Below are positions 25,714 to 34,479 of a stretch of DNA of 64,000 nt, one piece after another. The notes beneath the pieces are model-generated. The model made no database searches and had not been told where the DNA came from. It was given only the letters and a program-made list of their open reading frames with translations. Each line of letters opens with the position of its first letter. The stretch's first letter is position 1. Both the position numbers and the translations under genes were made by a program. Source of the stretch: Idiomarina seosinensis_A (GTDB lineage: Bacteria; Pseudomonadota; Gammaproteobacteria; Enterobacterales; Alteromonadaceae); NCBI RefSeq assembly GCF_044797955.1, contig NZ_CP085211.1:124001-188000 (forward strand), in the 5' to 3' direction.

Positions 25714-27962
25714 ATAAGAGGCGGTGGCTGCGGGTATTCTTTTATTTGAATGTGATCATTGTCGTGGCCATGATTGCTTACAAACTCTACCTGAACATTT
25801 CTACCCCTGAGTTTTCTGCTTTGCATAGCCAGCAGGTTGCAGACATTAGTGAAAAAATTGAAGGCTCTGACGGTTATTCTTTTGCCGTTGTCGGCAATAT
25901 TGAAAACTCAGTGGGTATTTTTGAGCAGCGAATTATTCCTCAATTAAACCAAAGTAATATCGATTTTGTGGTATCGGCTGGTAATGCGGTAGCTGGCGGG
26001 GGGGAAGATAAGTACCGGGCAATCAATGGTACTCTGGCTAATCTGGAAAAACCCTACCTATTAACATTTGGTGAAAACGAATACAGTGAATTTGGTAGTT
26101 TTCGTTTTTACGATCATTATGGCCCCCACTTTTTTAGCTTTCAGGCGGCAGAAAGCCGCTTTATCTTTCTGGATGCGACCGAAAAAACCCCCTGGCAATG
26201 GCAGCTGAGGTGGTTAAAAGACTTACTCTCCAGAGACTCATCGGCCAATCGATTTTTATTTGTCGGCAAGCCGGTCATTGAGCCCAAAAAAGACTTTATC
26301 TTTTCTGATCGCGAGGATTACGTACAACCACAAGAGTTTCGTCAGGGACTGATGAAGGTTTTGCAGCGCCACCGCATCGATCGGGTTTTCTCAGCGAATG
26401 TGGCGATTTACTCAGAACAGCAACGCAATGACACGACGTTTATTACCACTGGTGGAGCGGGAGGTTTTGTACTTAACCAGGACAACAGCTTTTATCACTA
26501 CGTAAAAGTTAATGTCAGTAAAGAGCAGGGCGTTGAACACCAGGTCGTGAATATGCCGGTCGGTCAGCATCCGGTACTGAAGCAGCTCGAGAGCTTCTGG
26601 TTTTTTATTTACTCGCTGTTTTATGTCGGCTATGTCAACTTCTTGTTGTTACTGTGTTTGCTGCTTGCAGTGAGCATTAAGTTATACAATCTGGTGTTTG
26701 TGGGCAAATCCTACTATCCGAACTATGACATCGACGCCACACCCTGGCAGAACAGAAAACTAAAAGTGGCGATGTTTACGAATAACTATTTGCCCTTCAT
26801 TGGTGGTGTCCCTATTTCGATTGAGCGACTTCGGTACGGGTTAAGCCAATTAAAAGATTCTGTTTTAGTTGTCGCTCCCCGCTACCGGAAAAAGACTAAG
26901 CAGGAAAACCAGGTTATCAGGATGCCATCGCTGTTTTCTTTTGGTGAAAAAAGTGAATTTCGCTTTGCGAATATTTTTTCGGGTTTTGTGCGAAAAAAAG
27001 TTAAACAATTTAAACCCGATATTATTCACTCTCATCACCCGTTCTGGATTGGCTCGCTGGGTGTTTATATGGCGCGCCGGCTGAAAATCCCGGTCGTTTA
27101 CACCTATCACACCCGGCTTGAGCACTATGCACACTTTGTCTTTTTACCTGGTAGCTTGTTTCGAAATATTATTGCGCACTTTTTGGTCCGCCGGTTTGCA
27201 AATAAATGTGATAGCGTCGTTGTGCCGACCCAGGCCACGGAAGAATATCTTCGCATGATAGGTGTTACCAGCAGCATCTATATTCAGCCGACCGGTATCG
27301 AATTTGAACGCTTTAAGCAGATTGATGAAGCCGCAGTGGTAAGGCTTAAAAAGCAGCAAAATATTGTTGAGGAGACCGTCTTTGTCAGCGTTGCACGGCT
27401 ATCCAATGAAAAAAACATCGACTTTATGATTGAGGCTTTGGCGCAATTAAAACGCCAGACAGCGAAACCGTTTAGGTTTCTTATGATAGGAGACGGACAC
27501 CAGCGTCAGCGGCTGCAGCAAAAAGTTGATCAGTTGGGGCTTAGCGACCAGATCACTTTGGTTGGCTCTGTGCCCCCTGAAGAAATGGCTGACTGGTACC
27601 AGCTGGGTGATGTGTTTTTGTTTGCTTCGCAGTCAGAAACCCAAGGCATGGTTATTTTAGAGGCGATGGCAGCGGGATTGCCCGTTGTTGCGGTTCGCTC
27701 CAGCGGTATTGATGATGTTGTAAAAGATGGGATCAATGGTTATAAAACACCAGCAGATCAGCGATTATGGCTAAAAAAAGTGGCATTATTGCTAAGCGAT
27801 TCAGAGCATCGTGGGCAACTGGGTAAGCAGGCGGTTGAATGCGCGAAGTCGCACTCTGTTGAGAGCTTTAGCCTGGCAATTCGATCAGTTTATGCCGAGA
27901 CCTTAGCACGCTACCACCAAAAAGGTGAGGTTAAGGACCCGGCGGCAGAAATGAAACAATAA
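25710..27962 (+). CDS. Fusion: metal-ligand-less calcineurin-like phosphoesterase domain + GT4 glycosyltransferase
   Basis: 750 residues. A helix near 7-27 is followed by a domain (about 50-285) with the fold landmarks of calcineurin-like phosphoesterases, yet the usual ligands are changed: GNIEN (62-66) for a D-x-H site, GN (91-92) for GD, GENE (121-124) for GNHE, GK at 186-187 for a His, and SANVAIY (228-234) for GHxH. A second hydrophobic stretch (about 295-330) leads to a GT4 domain (350-735) starting KVAMFTNNYLPFIGGVP, with HSHHPFWIG, YTYHTRLEHY and the ESE-type motif SETQGMVILEAMAAGLP. Basic residues flanking both helices place the pseudo-phosphoesterase in the periplasm and the transferase in the cytoplasm. 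The GT4 part resembles diacylglycerol glucosyltransferases. Confidence 0.8.
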   Translation: MNKRRWLRVFFYLNVIIVVAMIAYKLYLNISTPEFSALHSQQVADISEKIEGSDGYSFAVVGNIENSVGIFEQRIIPQLNQSNIDFVVSAGNAVAGGGEDKYRAINGTLANLEKPYLLTFGENEYSEFGSFRFYDHYGPHFFSFQAAESRFIFLDATEKTPWQWQLRWLKDLLSRDSSANRFLFVGKPVIEPKKDFIFSDREDYVQPQEFRQGLMKVLQRHRIDRVFSANVAIYSEQQRNDTTFITTGGAGGFVLNQDNSFYHYVKVNVSKEQGVEHQVVNMPVGQHPVLKQLESFWFFIYSLFYVGYVNFLLLLCLLLAVSIKLYNLVFVGKSYYPNYDIDATPWQNRKLKVAMFTNNYLPFIGGVPISIERLRYGLSQLKDSVLVVAPRYRKKTKQENQVIRMPSLFSFGEKSEFRFANIFSGFVRKKVKQFKPDIIHSHHPFWIGSLGVYMARRLKIPVVYTYHTRLEHYAHFVFLPGSLFRNIIAHFLVRRFANKCDSVVVPTQATEEYLRMIGVTSSIYIQPTGIEFERFKQIDEAAVVRLKKQQNIVEETVFVSVARLSNEKNIDFMIEALAQLKRQTAKPFRFLMIGDGHQRQRLQQKVDQLGLSDQITLVGSVPPEEMADWYQLGDVFLFASQSETQGMVILEAMAAGLPVVAVRSSGIDDVVKDGINGYKTPADQRLWLKKVALLLSDSEHRGQLGKQAVECAKSHSVESFSLAIRSVYAETLARYHQKGEVKDPAAEMKQ

Positions 27963-27983
27963 TAAATAAAACAAAAAGGACAG

Positions 27984-30161
27984 ATGATGAGATTTATTAT
28001 AACCGCAGTAACCGCAGGTATTCTGGTGGCGTGTTCGCCCAATCCGCAAACCGAATCCGAACAGCAGTTGTCGGCCGAACAAGGTCAGGCAGAGCAGGAG
28101 CAAAGTATGCAATATCCGCAGACCCGCAAGGGTGACACCGTTGATACTTATTTTGGTACCGAGATAGCCGATCCGTATCGCTGGTTAGAGGATGATCGCA
28201 GTGCAGAAACCGAGGACTGGGTGGAAGCACAAAATGAAGTGACTTTTGAGCATTTAGAAACTATACCGTTTCGTGACAAGATTGAAGAGAGGCTGACTTC
28301 TTTATGGAATTACGAAAAGGTCAGCGCTCCATTTAAAGAAGGCGATTACACCTACTTTTACAAAAATGACGGGTTACAGAATCAGTACGTTGTATACCGT
28401 AAAAAAAGTGAAGATGATGAAGCCGAAGTATTTTTAGATCCGAATACCTTTAGTGAAGACGGAACAACTTCCCTGGCACAGTTAACGTTTAGCGACGATG
28501 GCTCAATTGCTGCTTATTCGATTTCAGAGGGTGGTAGCGACTGGCGCAAAATCATCGTTATCGACAGTGAGACCGGTGAGCAACTTGAGTCTCCGTTAGT
28601 TGACGTTAAATTCAGTGGTATATCGTGGAAAGGCAACGAAGGCTTTTTCTATTCAAGTTACGATAAACCCGAAGGCAGTGAACTGTCGGCTAAAACAGAC
28701 CAGCATAAACTTTATTACCATGAGCTGGGTACTGACCAAGCCGATGATGACTTAATTTTCGGTGGCGTTGAAGACGAGAAGCATCGGTATGTTGGAGGCT
28801 ATGTTACTGAAGACAACCGCTATCTGGCGGTATCGGCCGCTAACTCAACCTCGGGTAATAAATTGTACCTGAAGGATTTGACGGATCCCGGGGCAGAGCT
28901 GGTCACCGTGCTTGATCACACCGAGTCGGATACCTCGGTACTGGATAATCGTGGCACCACCTTGTACCTGGAAACCAATTTAAATGCGCCTAATAACCGT
29001 GTTGTCACGGTTGACGCAAGTGGTCCCGGTGTTGATCAGTGGCAGGACTTTATTGCTCATAGCGAGCACGTGCTTAACCCAACCACTGGTGGTGGTTATA
29101 TTTTTGCTGAATATATGGTCGATGCGGTATCCAAAGTTGAGCAGCACGACTATGACGGAAATAAAGTTCGTGATATCGATTTGCCGGGGGTTGGCAGCGC
29201 CGGCGGCTTTAGCGGTAAACGCGAGCAAGAAACCTTGTATTACAGCTTTACCAACTACAGCACACCGCAGACGATCTATTCTTTCCAGCCGGATACCGGG
29301 GCTTCAGAAGTCTATGTTAAATCGGGTGCTGATTTTGATTCTGAGCAATACACTTCACAGCAGGTTTTTTATACCTCCAAAGATGGTACTAAGGTACCAA
29401 TGATAATTACTCATAAAAAAGGGCTTGAGCCGGACGGTAGTAATCCGACGATTCTTTATGGTTATGGTGGCTTTAATATAAGCCTGACACCGAGCTTTAG
29501 CATTGCTAACGCTGCCTGGCTGGAAATGGGCGGTGTTTATGCGGTGGCGAATCTGCGTGGCGGTGGTGAGTACGGCAAAGAATGGCATAAGGCCGGCATA
29601 AAGCAGCAAAAACAAAACGTTTTCGATGACTTTATCGCAGCCGCCGAATACCTTATCGAAGAGGACTACACATCCAGCGATCGTCTGGCTGTGCGCGGCG
29701 GTTCAAATGGCGGTTTATTGGTGGGTGCCGTTATGACTCAACGGCCAGACCTTTTTGCGGTTGCCTTACCGGCTGTTGGCGTGCTTGATATGCTGCGTTA
29801 CCACACATTTACTGCCGGAGCAGGATGGGCCTACGATTATGGTACTGCCGAAGATAGCCCCGAGATGTTCGAGTACTTAGTAAACTACTCACCGCTACAT
29901 AACGTAGAACAAGGTGTTAATTATCCGGCTACCTTAATTACCACCGGCGACCACGATGACCGGGTTGTGCCTGCGCATTCATTTAAGTTTGCCGCAGAAC
30001 TGCAGGATAAAGCAGGGGGCAATAACCCGCAGCTTATTCGTATCGAAACCAACGCCGGGCACGGGGCAGGCACGCCGGTTTCAAAAACCATAGAGCAATA
30101 TGCTGACATTTTTGGCTTTACGCTTTATCACATGGGGTATGAATCTTTACCCACGGAGTAA
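27984..30161 (+). CDS. Prolyl oligopeptidase family (S9A) lipoprotein
   Basis: 725 residues. The N-terminus has a lipobox (ILVAC with Cys17), so it is a lipoprotein, probably outer-membrane anchored or periplasmic. ADPYRWLEDDRS near residue 53 is the S9A signature, followed by a beta-propeller and a C-terminal hydrolase domain with RGGSNGG (catalytic Ser), GDHDDRV (Asp) and NAGHGAG (His). It cleaves short peptides after proline. AAAAAGGACAG precedes two tandem ATG codons. It starts 21 bases after the fusion gene stop and is followed three bases later by the SPFH gene. Confidence 0.9.
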   Translation: MMRFIITAVTAGILVACSPNPQTESEQQLSAEQGQAEQEQSMQYPQTRKGDTVDTYFGTEIADPYRWLEDDRSAETEDWVEAQNEVTFEHLETIPFRDKIEERLTSLWNYEKVSAPFKEGDYTYFYKNDGLQNQYVVYRKKSEDDEAEVFLDPNTFSEDGTTSLAQLTFSDDGSIAAYSISEGGSDWRKIIVIDSETGEQLESPLVDVKFSGISWKGNEGFFYSSYDKPEGSELSAKTDQHKLYYHELGTDQADDDLIFGGVEDEKHRYVGGYVTEDNRYLAVSAANSTSGNKLYLKDLTDPGAELVTVLDHTESDTSVLDNRGTTLYLETNLNAPNNRVVTVDASGPGVDQWQDFIAHSEHVLNPTTGGGYIFAEYMVDAVSKVEQHDYDGNKVRDIDLPGVGSAGGFSGKREQETLYYSFTNYSTPQTIYSFQPDTGASEVYVKSGADFDSEQYTSQQVFYTSKDGTKVPMIITHKKGLEPDGSNPTILYGYGGFNISLTPSFSIANAAWLEMGGVYAVANLRGGGEYGKEWHKAGIKQQKQNVFDDFIAAAEYLIEEDYTSSDRLAVRGGSNGGLLVGAVMTQRPDLFAVALPAVGVLDMLRYHTFTAGAGWAYDYGTAEDSPEMFEYLVNYSPLHNVEQGVNYPATLITTGDHDDRVVPAHSFKFAAELQDKAGGNNPQLIRIETNAGHGAGTPVSKTIEQYADIFGFTLYHMGYESLPTE

Positions 30162-30164
30162 TTT

Positions 30165-31088
30165 ATGAACAATGTGTCAGGTTTTCCTTTGATGGAAGTC
30201 GTTCTTGTTGTCATTGGGCTCGTCATTTTGGCGAGCTCGGTGCGTATTGTCCCGCAACAGCGTGTTTTCGTTATTGAGCTGTTTGGCCGCTATCGGCGGC
30301 TGTTACGGCCAGGGCTAAACTTTATTATTCCTCTGGTAGAACAAGTTGTACATAAGCAGAACATGCGTACGCGACAACTGGACGTTGATGTCGAAACCAA
30401 AACCAGTGATAACGTATTTGTCGTTGTGCGGGTGTCAGTGCAGTACCGGGTCAGCTCTGCGGATGCTGTATACAATGCTTTTTACCAGCTGGAAAACCCG
30501 GAATGGCAAATGCAGTCGTATGTTTTTGATACCGTGCGGGCGCAGATCCCAAAACAGAATTTAGACGCGGTTTTTGACAACAAAGACAGTATTTCTAATG
30601 ACGTTAAAATGCAGTTGCGCGATACCATGGAAGGTTACGGTTTTGAAATCATTGCGTCACTGGTTACCGATATAGATCCCGATCAATCCGTAAAAGACTC
30701 AATGAACCAGATCAATGCTGCTGAACGTGAACGGCGAGCCGCCGAGCACAAAGCGGAAGCTGAAAAAATTATGAAAGTAAAACAGGCGGAAGCTGATAAA
30801 GAGTCAAAGATATTGCAAGGAGAGGGTATCGCCGGACAGCGCAGAGCTATCGCTGAAGGTTTGCGAGACTCTATTGCTATGGTAACTAATGAGAACGCCA
30901 ACATCAGCTCCCGCGACGTCATTGATCTGTTGAAGTTTACCAACTATGTTGATGTATTAGGTTCATTTGATAATTCCGCGAGCAAAGTGATTATGCTGCC
31001 GCAACCGACCGGTCAGCTGGACTCATTGTCTCCCGACATTTTAGCAGCCATGGAGGCGGCTCGTTCGGAAGAAAAGTCACAAAACTAA
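30165..31088 (+). CDS. SPFH/Band 7 membrane protein, QmcA-like
   Basis: 307 residues. An N-terminal helix (MEVVLVVIGLVILASSVRIV) is followed by the SPFH core: VPQQRVFVIELFGRYRRLLRPGLNFIIPLVEQV, QLDVDVETKTSDNVFV and VRAQIPKQNLDAVFDNKD. A long charged helix follows (INAAERERRAAEHKAEAEKIMKVKQAEADKES), then GEGIAGQRRAIAEG. This is the QmcA/stomatin-like arrangement, forming oligomeric assemblies in the inner membrane. Its partner is unknown; a downstream NfeD gene, common with stomatins, is absent. It sits in the S9 peptidase-SPFH-PepSY-cytochrome b561 run. Confidence 0.85.
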   Translation: MNNVSGFPLMEVVLVVIGLVILASSVRIVPQQRVFVIELFGRYRRLLRPGLNFIIPLVEQVVHKQNMRTRQLDVDVETKTSDNVFVVVRVSVQYRVSSADAVYNAFYQLENPEWQMQSYVFDTVRAQIPKQNLDAVFDNKDSISNDVKMQLRDTMEGYGFEIIASLVTDIDPDQSVKDSMNQINAAERERRAAEHKAEAEKIMKVKQAEADKESKILQGEGIAGQRRAIAEGLRDSIAMVTNENANISSRDVIDLLKFTNYVDVLGSFDNSASKVIMLPQPTGQLDSLSPDILAAMEAARSEEKSQN

Positions 31089-31100
31089 CAGGAGTACACA

Positions 31101-31382
31101 ATGAAAACGTTAACAACCCTGGGTATTGTAGCAGCAGCAACGTTACTCGCAGCCTGTAGCGCCGAAGAAACCGAAACGCGTTGCACCACGGCCTCGCAGA
31201 CCGAATGGATTGATCAGGAGCAGTTTCAGTCTGGATTAAAAGAACAGGGCTACGAGATCAACGAGTTTAAAGTGACGCCTGGCAGCTGTTACGAAATTTA
31301 TGGAAAAAATCGCGCAGGCGAAAAAGTCGAGATCTACTTTAATCCGGTAGACGGCAGTGTTGTAAAGCAAGAAAAGGAATAA
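31101..31382 (+). CDS. Small PepSY-domain lipoprotein
   Basis: 93 residues with a lipobox LLAAC (Cys19). The mature part fits a single PepSY-type fold: W-I-D-QEQFQSGLKEQGYEINEFKVTPGSCYEIYG followed by GEKVEIYFNPVDGSVVKQE, the typical ending of periplasmic PepSY proteins. It is often encoded with a cytochrome b561, as here, where the b561 gene starts three bases after its stop. It may act as an accessory to that cytochrome (inference). Confidence 0.78.
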   Translation: MKTLTTLGIVAAATLLAACSAEETETRCTTASQTEWIDQEQFQSGLKEQGYEINEFKVTPGSCYEIYGKNRAGEKVEIYFNPVDGSVVKQEKE

Positions 31383-31385
31383 GCG

Positions 31386-31913
31386 ATGGCAGCAGCAATT
31401 AGGGTATGGGACGCTTTTATTCGTTCCTATCACTGGCTGATTGTTGCTGTTTTTATTGCAAATTATTTTATTCTGGAGCCTGGAGAAACGGTCCACCAGT
31501 GGCTGGGTTACACAGCCGCTGGTTTAGTAATAGCACGGTTGATCTGGGCCATTGTCGGGCCGGAAAATGCCGGCATTAGCTATTTTTTACCCACCCCTGA
31601 GCGCCTGGCAAGGCACTTCTCTCACCTAAAAAACCGCCAAATTCCTCTTAAAGAGGGGCATAATCCCGTTGGTGGCTTACTCATTCTTGCTTTTTGGCTG
31701 CTGTTTCTGGGGCAGGGCGTTACCGGCTTTTTATTGGAAGAAACGGATCGCTTTTTTGGTAGCTCACGGGTTGAAAATATTCATGGCTTAATAGCGGACA
31801 GTCTCTTTGTTGGTGCAATTATTCATGTTACGGCTGTTATTGTTATGAGCTGGTGGGGGCGTATTCAATTGATACGCCCAATGATCTCCGGCAAGCGTCG
31901 GCCTAAGGGTTAG
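31386..31913 (+). CDS. Cytochrome b561-type membrane protein
   Basis: 175 residues with four membrane helices. The first helix starts RVWDAFIRSYHWLIVAVF, a haem-ligand His; further His are at VHQWLGY, ENIHGLIAD and AIIHVTAV, giving the four ligands expected of a di-haem b-type cytochrome. A conserved WGRIQLIRPM closes the protein. It should carry electrons in the inner membrane, perhaps for the PepSY lipoprotein encoded just upstream. Its TAG interlocks with the sufE stop on the opposite strand (shared TTAG). Confidence 0.87.
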   Translation: MAAAIRVWDAFIRSYHWLIVAVFIANYFILEPGETVHQWLGYTAAGLVIARLIWAIVGPENAGISYFLPTPERLARHFSHLKNRQIPLKEGHNPVGGLLILAFWLLFLGQGVTGFLLEETDRFFGSSRVENIHGLIADSLFVGAIIHVTAVIVMSWWGRIQLIRPMISGKRRPKG

Positions 31914-32317
31914 TGAGCTTTAGCCGTTGCCTGAATTTTTCCAACAATGGCTCTTAAGCCGTTTCCGCGGGTAGGCGTTATATGGTTCTCAAGGTCAAGT
32001 TGATTAAAATACCGGTCAATATCGAAAGCCACAATTTCCGCCGGTGTTTTATCCTGGTAGGCGGCCATCACCAGGGTCAGTAGGCCCTGGACAATGACAG
32101 CGTCACTGTCGACCTGAAAATGCAGCTTGTCGTCTTTATGCTGGCTGACAAGCCAGACGCTGCTTTGGCAGCCAGGAACTAAATATTCCTCTCTACGCTG
32201 TTCTGCGGGCAGACCCGGCAGTGCCTTACCTAAGTCAATAATGTACTGGTAACGTTGTTCCCAATCATCAAGGAACTCCAGGTCCTCAAGGATTTCGTCC
32301 GTTGTTGGTAAACTCAT
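31910..32317 (-). CDS. sufE: SufE, cysteine desulfurase sulfur acceptor
   Basis: 135 residues, usual SufE length. The acceptor Cys lies in YLVPGCQSSVWL, and the helix EILEDLEFLDDWEQRYQYIIDLGK matches the family N-terminus. SufE takes persulfide sulfur from SufS and hands it to SufB. It is the last gene of the suf operon, 18 bases after sufT, and its stop interlocks with that of the cytochrome b561 gene. Confidence 0.93.
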   Translation of the reverse strand: MSLPTTDEILEDLEFLDDWEQRYQYIIDLGKALPGLPAEQRREEYLVPGCQSSVWLVSQHKDDKLHFQVDSDAVIVQGLLTLVMAAYQDKTPAEIVAFDIDRYFNQLDLENHITPTRGNGLRAIVGKIQATAKAH

Positions 32318-32335
32318 GGTCGTTGCTGTCCTTAC

Positions 32336-32869
32336 TCAGAAAAATACGCCGGCTTCTAGCTGTGCTTCTTCACTCATCATATCCCGTGACCAGGCTGGGT
32401 CAAAGACCAGCTCAACATTTACCTTTTCGACATTAGGTACTAAAGCCACACGATATTCGACATCACCGACCAGGACCGGGCCCATGCCGCAACCAGGTGC
32501 GGTTAATGTCATATCAATATTAACCTGGTGGTTCTGTTGGTCTATGTCGACCTTATAAATTAAGCCAAGGGATACCAAGTTAATTGGGATCTCCGGATCA
32601 TAAATCGTTTCTAAAGCATCCCAGACTTGTTGCTCCGAGATTTTACCATCCGCAGGGGCCGCAAAGTCCAACTGTTCAGGTTTACGGCCAATGGCATCGG
32701 CGTCGGTACCGTCAATGCGCAACATATTGCCCTGCCAGGTAACCGTGTAATTGCCACCCAGATCCTGTGTTATGTTGACAAACTCCCCTTTGGGAATCAC
32801 TTTTGGTTCGCCTGAGGGTACCTTACGCACTTTGACATCACGCGAGGTATTAACCATTTTCAGTTGCAT
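32336..32869 (-). CDS. sufT: SufT, Fe-S cluster assembly/maturation factor (DUF59)
   Basis: 177 residues. The N-terminal part (DVKVRKVPSGEPKVIPKGEFVNITQDLGGNYTV) is the SufT-specific extension; the C-terminal part is the MIP18/DUF59 domain with IYDPEIPINLVSLGLIYKV and TLTAPGCGMGPVL, carrying a conserved Cys. SufT supports delivery or repair of Fe-S clusters in other bacteria. It lies between sufA and sufE, 20 bases after sufA. Confidence 0.88.
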   Translation of the reverse strand: MQLKMVNTSRDVKVRKVPSGEPKVIPKGEFVNITQDLGGNYTVTWQGNMLRIDGTDADAIGRKPEQLDFAAPADGKISEQQVWDALETIYDPEIPINLVSLGLIYKVDIDQQNHQVNIDMTLTAPGCGMGPVLVGDVEYRVALVPNVEKVNVELVFDPAWSRDMMSEEAQLEAGVFF

Positions 32870-32889
32870 GTTGCTACATAACCTTGTAA

Positions 32890-33246
32890 TTAACTAACAC
32901 TGAAGCTCTCGCCACAGCCGCATTCATTAACAACATTGGGGTTGTTAAACTTAACAATGCCGTTGATGCCTTCTTTAACGTAGTCAATTTCGGTATTGCG
33001 GATCAGATCGATGGCGTTGGCGGCCACGGCAACTTTCAGATTGTCGTTAACGGTTACCACTTCATCGCTGTCCTGCGCATTATCTACGGCGTCCAGAACG
33101 TAGGCGTAGCCGGTACAGCCACTGGCCTTTGTTGATAAACGAATTAACGAATTTGGTTTGTCCTGCAAACGCGACTCAAAATAACGAACAGCATCGTCCG
33201 TCATTGAAATCAACTCGGTTGAAGGCACAAATGATTCTACAGACAT
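32890..33246 (-). CDS. sufA: A-type Fe-S carrier in the suf operon (SufA/IscA family)
   Basis: 118 residues with the three-Cys set of A-type carriers: KASGCTGYAYVL and NECGCGESFSV at the C-terminus. The fold core (SMTDDAVRYFESRLQDKPNSLIRLS) is typical. It carries nascent clusters from SufBCD to targets. Position between sufS and sufT, 15 bases after sufS, supports the Suf assignment; the sequence alone could also be called ErpA/IscA-like. Confidence 0.9.
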   Translation of the reverse strand: MSVESFVPSTELISMTDDAVRYFESRLQDKPNSLIRLSTKASGCTGYAYVLDAVDNAQDSDEVVTVNDNLKVAVAANAIDLIRNTEIDYVKEGINGIVKFNNPNVVNECGCGESFSVS

Positions 33247-33261
33247 ATTTTCCTCCGGCCG

Positions 33262-34479
33262 TTAAGCCAACATCTTGCGAGCTTTGTCGATGGCTTTAAA
33301 TAGCGCCTCAACATCGTCCATGGAATTATAAATAGTGAAGGAGGCACGGGCTGTCCCTGGCACATTTAAGCGCTTCATTAAGGGTTGTGCACAGTGATCG
33401 CCAGTGCGGATTGCGACACCTTGTTTATCCAGTATAAAACCAATATCAGCTGGGTGCATACCGTCTATGACGAAACTTAACACGCCAATTTTATTTGCTG
33501 CGGTGCCTATGATTTTAAGGCCAGGGGTCTGCTCTGCCAGCTCAGTTGCCCGCGTCAGTAACGCTTGCTCGTGGGCCCAGATGTCGGCTCTGTCATATGC
33601 CTGAAGCCATTCGACGGCCGCGGCTAAACCAATGACACCGGCAATATTGGGTGTGCCGGCCTCTAATCGGTTCGGCAGTTCACCCCAGCTGGCGTCCTCA
33701 TAAGTGACGCTGGCAATCATTTCGCCACCGACCAGCCATACGGGCCAGTCAGCCAGTACATCGTAGCGGCCCCAGAGCACACCGATACCCGTTGGCCCAA
33801 ACAACTTGTGGCCCGAGAACGCGTAAAAGTCACAGCCAATGTCGCGCACATCAATGGCCCCATGAGCCACGCCCTGAGCGCCGTCAATCATAACCAGCGC
33901 GCCTTTGGCCTTAGCCGCCTCAGTAAGCTGCTTAACTGGGTTAATGGTTCCCAGCGCATTAGACACATGGGGCATTGCTACAATAACGGTGCGCTCACTT
34001 AACAGTTCATGAAAAGCTTCCAGATTAAGTTCACCATTGTTATGGATTGGCACAATCTTTAGTGAAGCCCCGCTGCGCTTACAGGCCTGTTGCCAGGTAA
34101 TTAAGTTAGCATGGTGCTCCATTTCGGTAATCAGCACTTCGTCACCGGCGGTTAAACGTTGCGCTGCGCCGTTAGCAACCAGGTTAATTGCTTCAGTGGT
34201 CCCGCTGGTCCAGATGACTTCTTCGCTGCGTTGCGCATTAATGTAGTTTGCAACGGTAACGCGGGCCTTTTCATAGCGCTTGGTGGCTTCATCTGACAGG
34301 TAATGCGCGCCGCGGTGAACATTTGCATTACACTGGCTGTAATAGTCCACTAACGCATCGATCACCGCTTGCGGTTTTTGCGTTGTTGCCGCGTTATCCA
34401 GATAAACCAGCGGTTGCCCGTTAACCTGGCGGGACAAAATCGGAAACTGTTGACGAATTAAGGCCACATCCAGACTCAT
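33262..34479 (-). CDS. sufS: SufS cysteine desulfurase (group II)
   Basis: 405 residues, full length. The PLP lysine lies in FYAFSGHKLFGPTGIGVLWG; the N-terminal YLDNAATTQKP and the group II active-site loop RTGDHCAQPLMKRL with catalytic Cys are present. It removes sulfur from cysteine as a persulfide passed to SufE. Its start overlaps the sufD stop by four bases. Confidence 0.95.
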   Translation of the reverse strand: MSLDVALIRQQFPILSRQVNGQPLVYLDNAATTQKPQAVIDALVDYYSQCNANVHRGAHYLSDEATKRYEKARVTVANYINAQRSEEVIWTSGTTEAINLVANGAAQRLTAGDEVLITEMEHHANLITWQQACKRSGASLKIVPIHNNGELNLEAFHELLSERTVIVAMPHVSNALGTINPVKQLTEAAKAKGALVMIDGAQGVAHGAIDVRDIGCDFYAFSGHKLFGPTGIGVLWGRYDVLADWPVWLVGGEMIASVTYEDASWGELPNRLEAGTPNIAGVIGLAAAVEWLQAYDRADIWAHEQALLTRATELAEQTPGLKIIGTAANKIGVLSFVIDGMHPADIGFILDKQGVAIRTGDHCAQPLMKRLNVPGTARASFTIYNSMDDVEALFKAIDKARKMLA

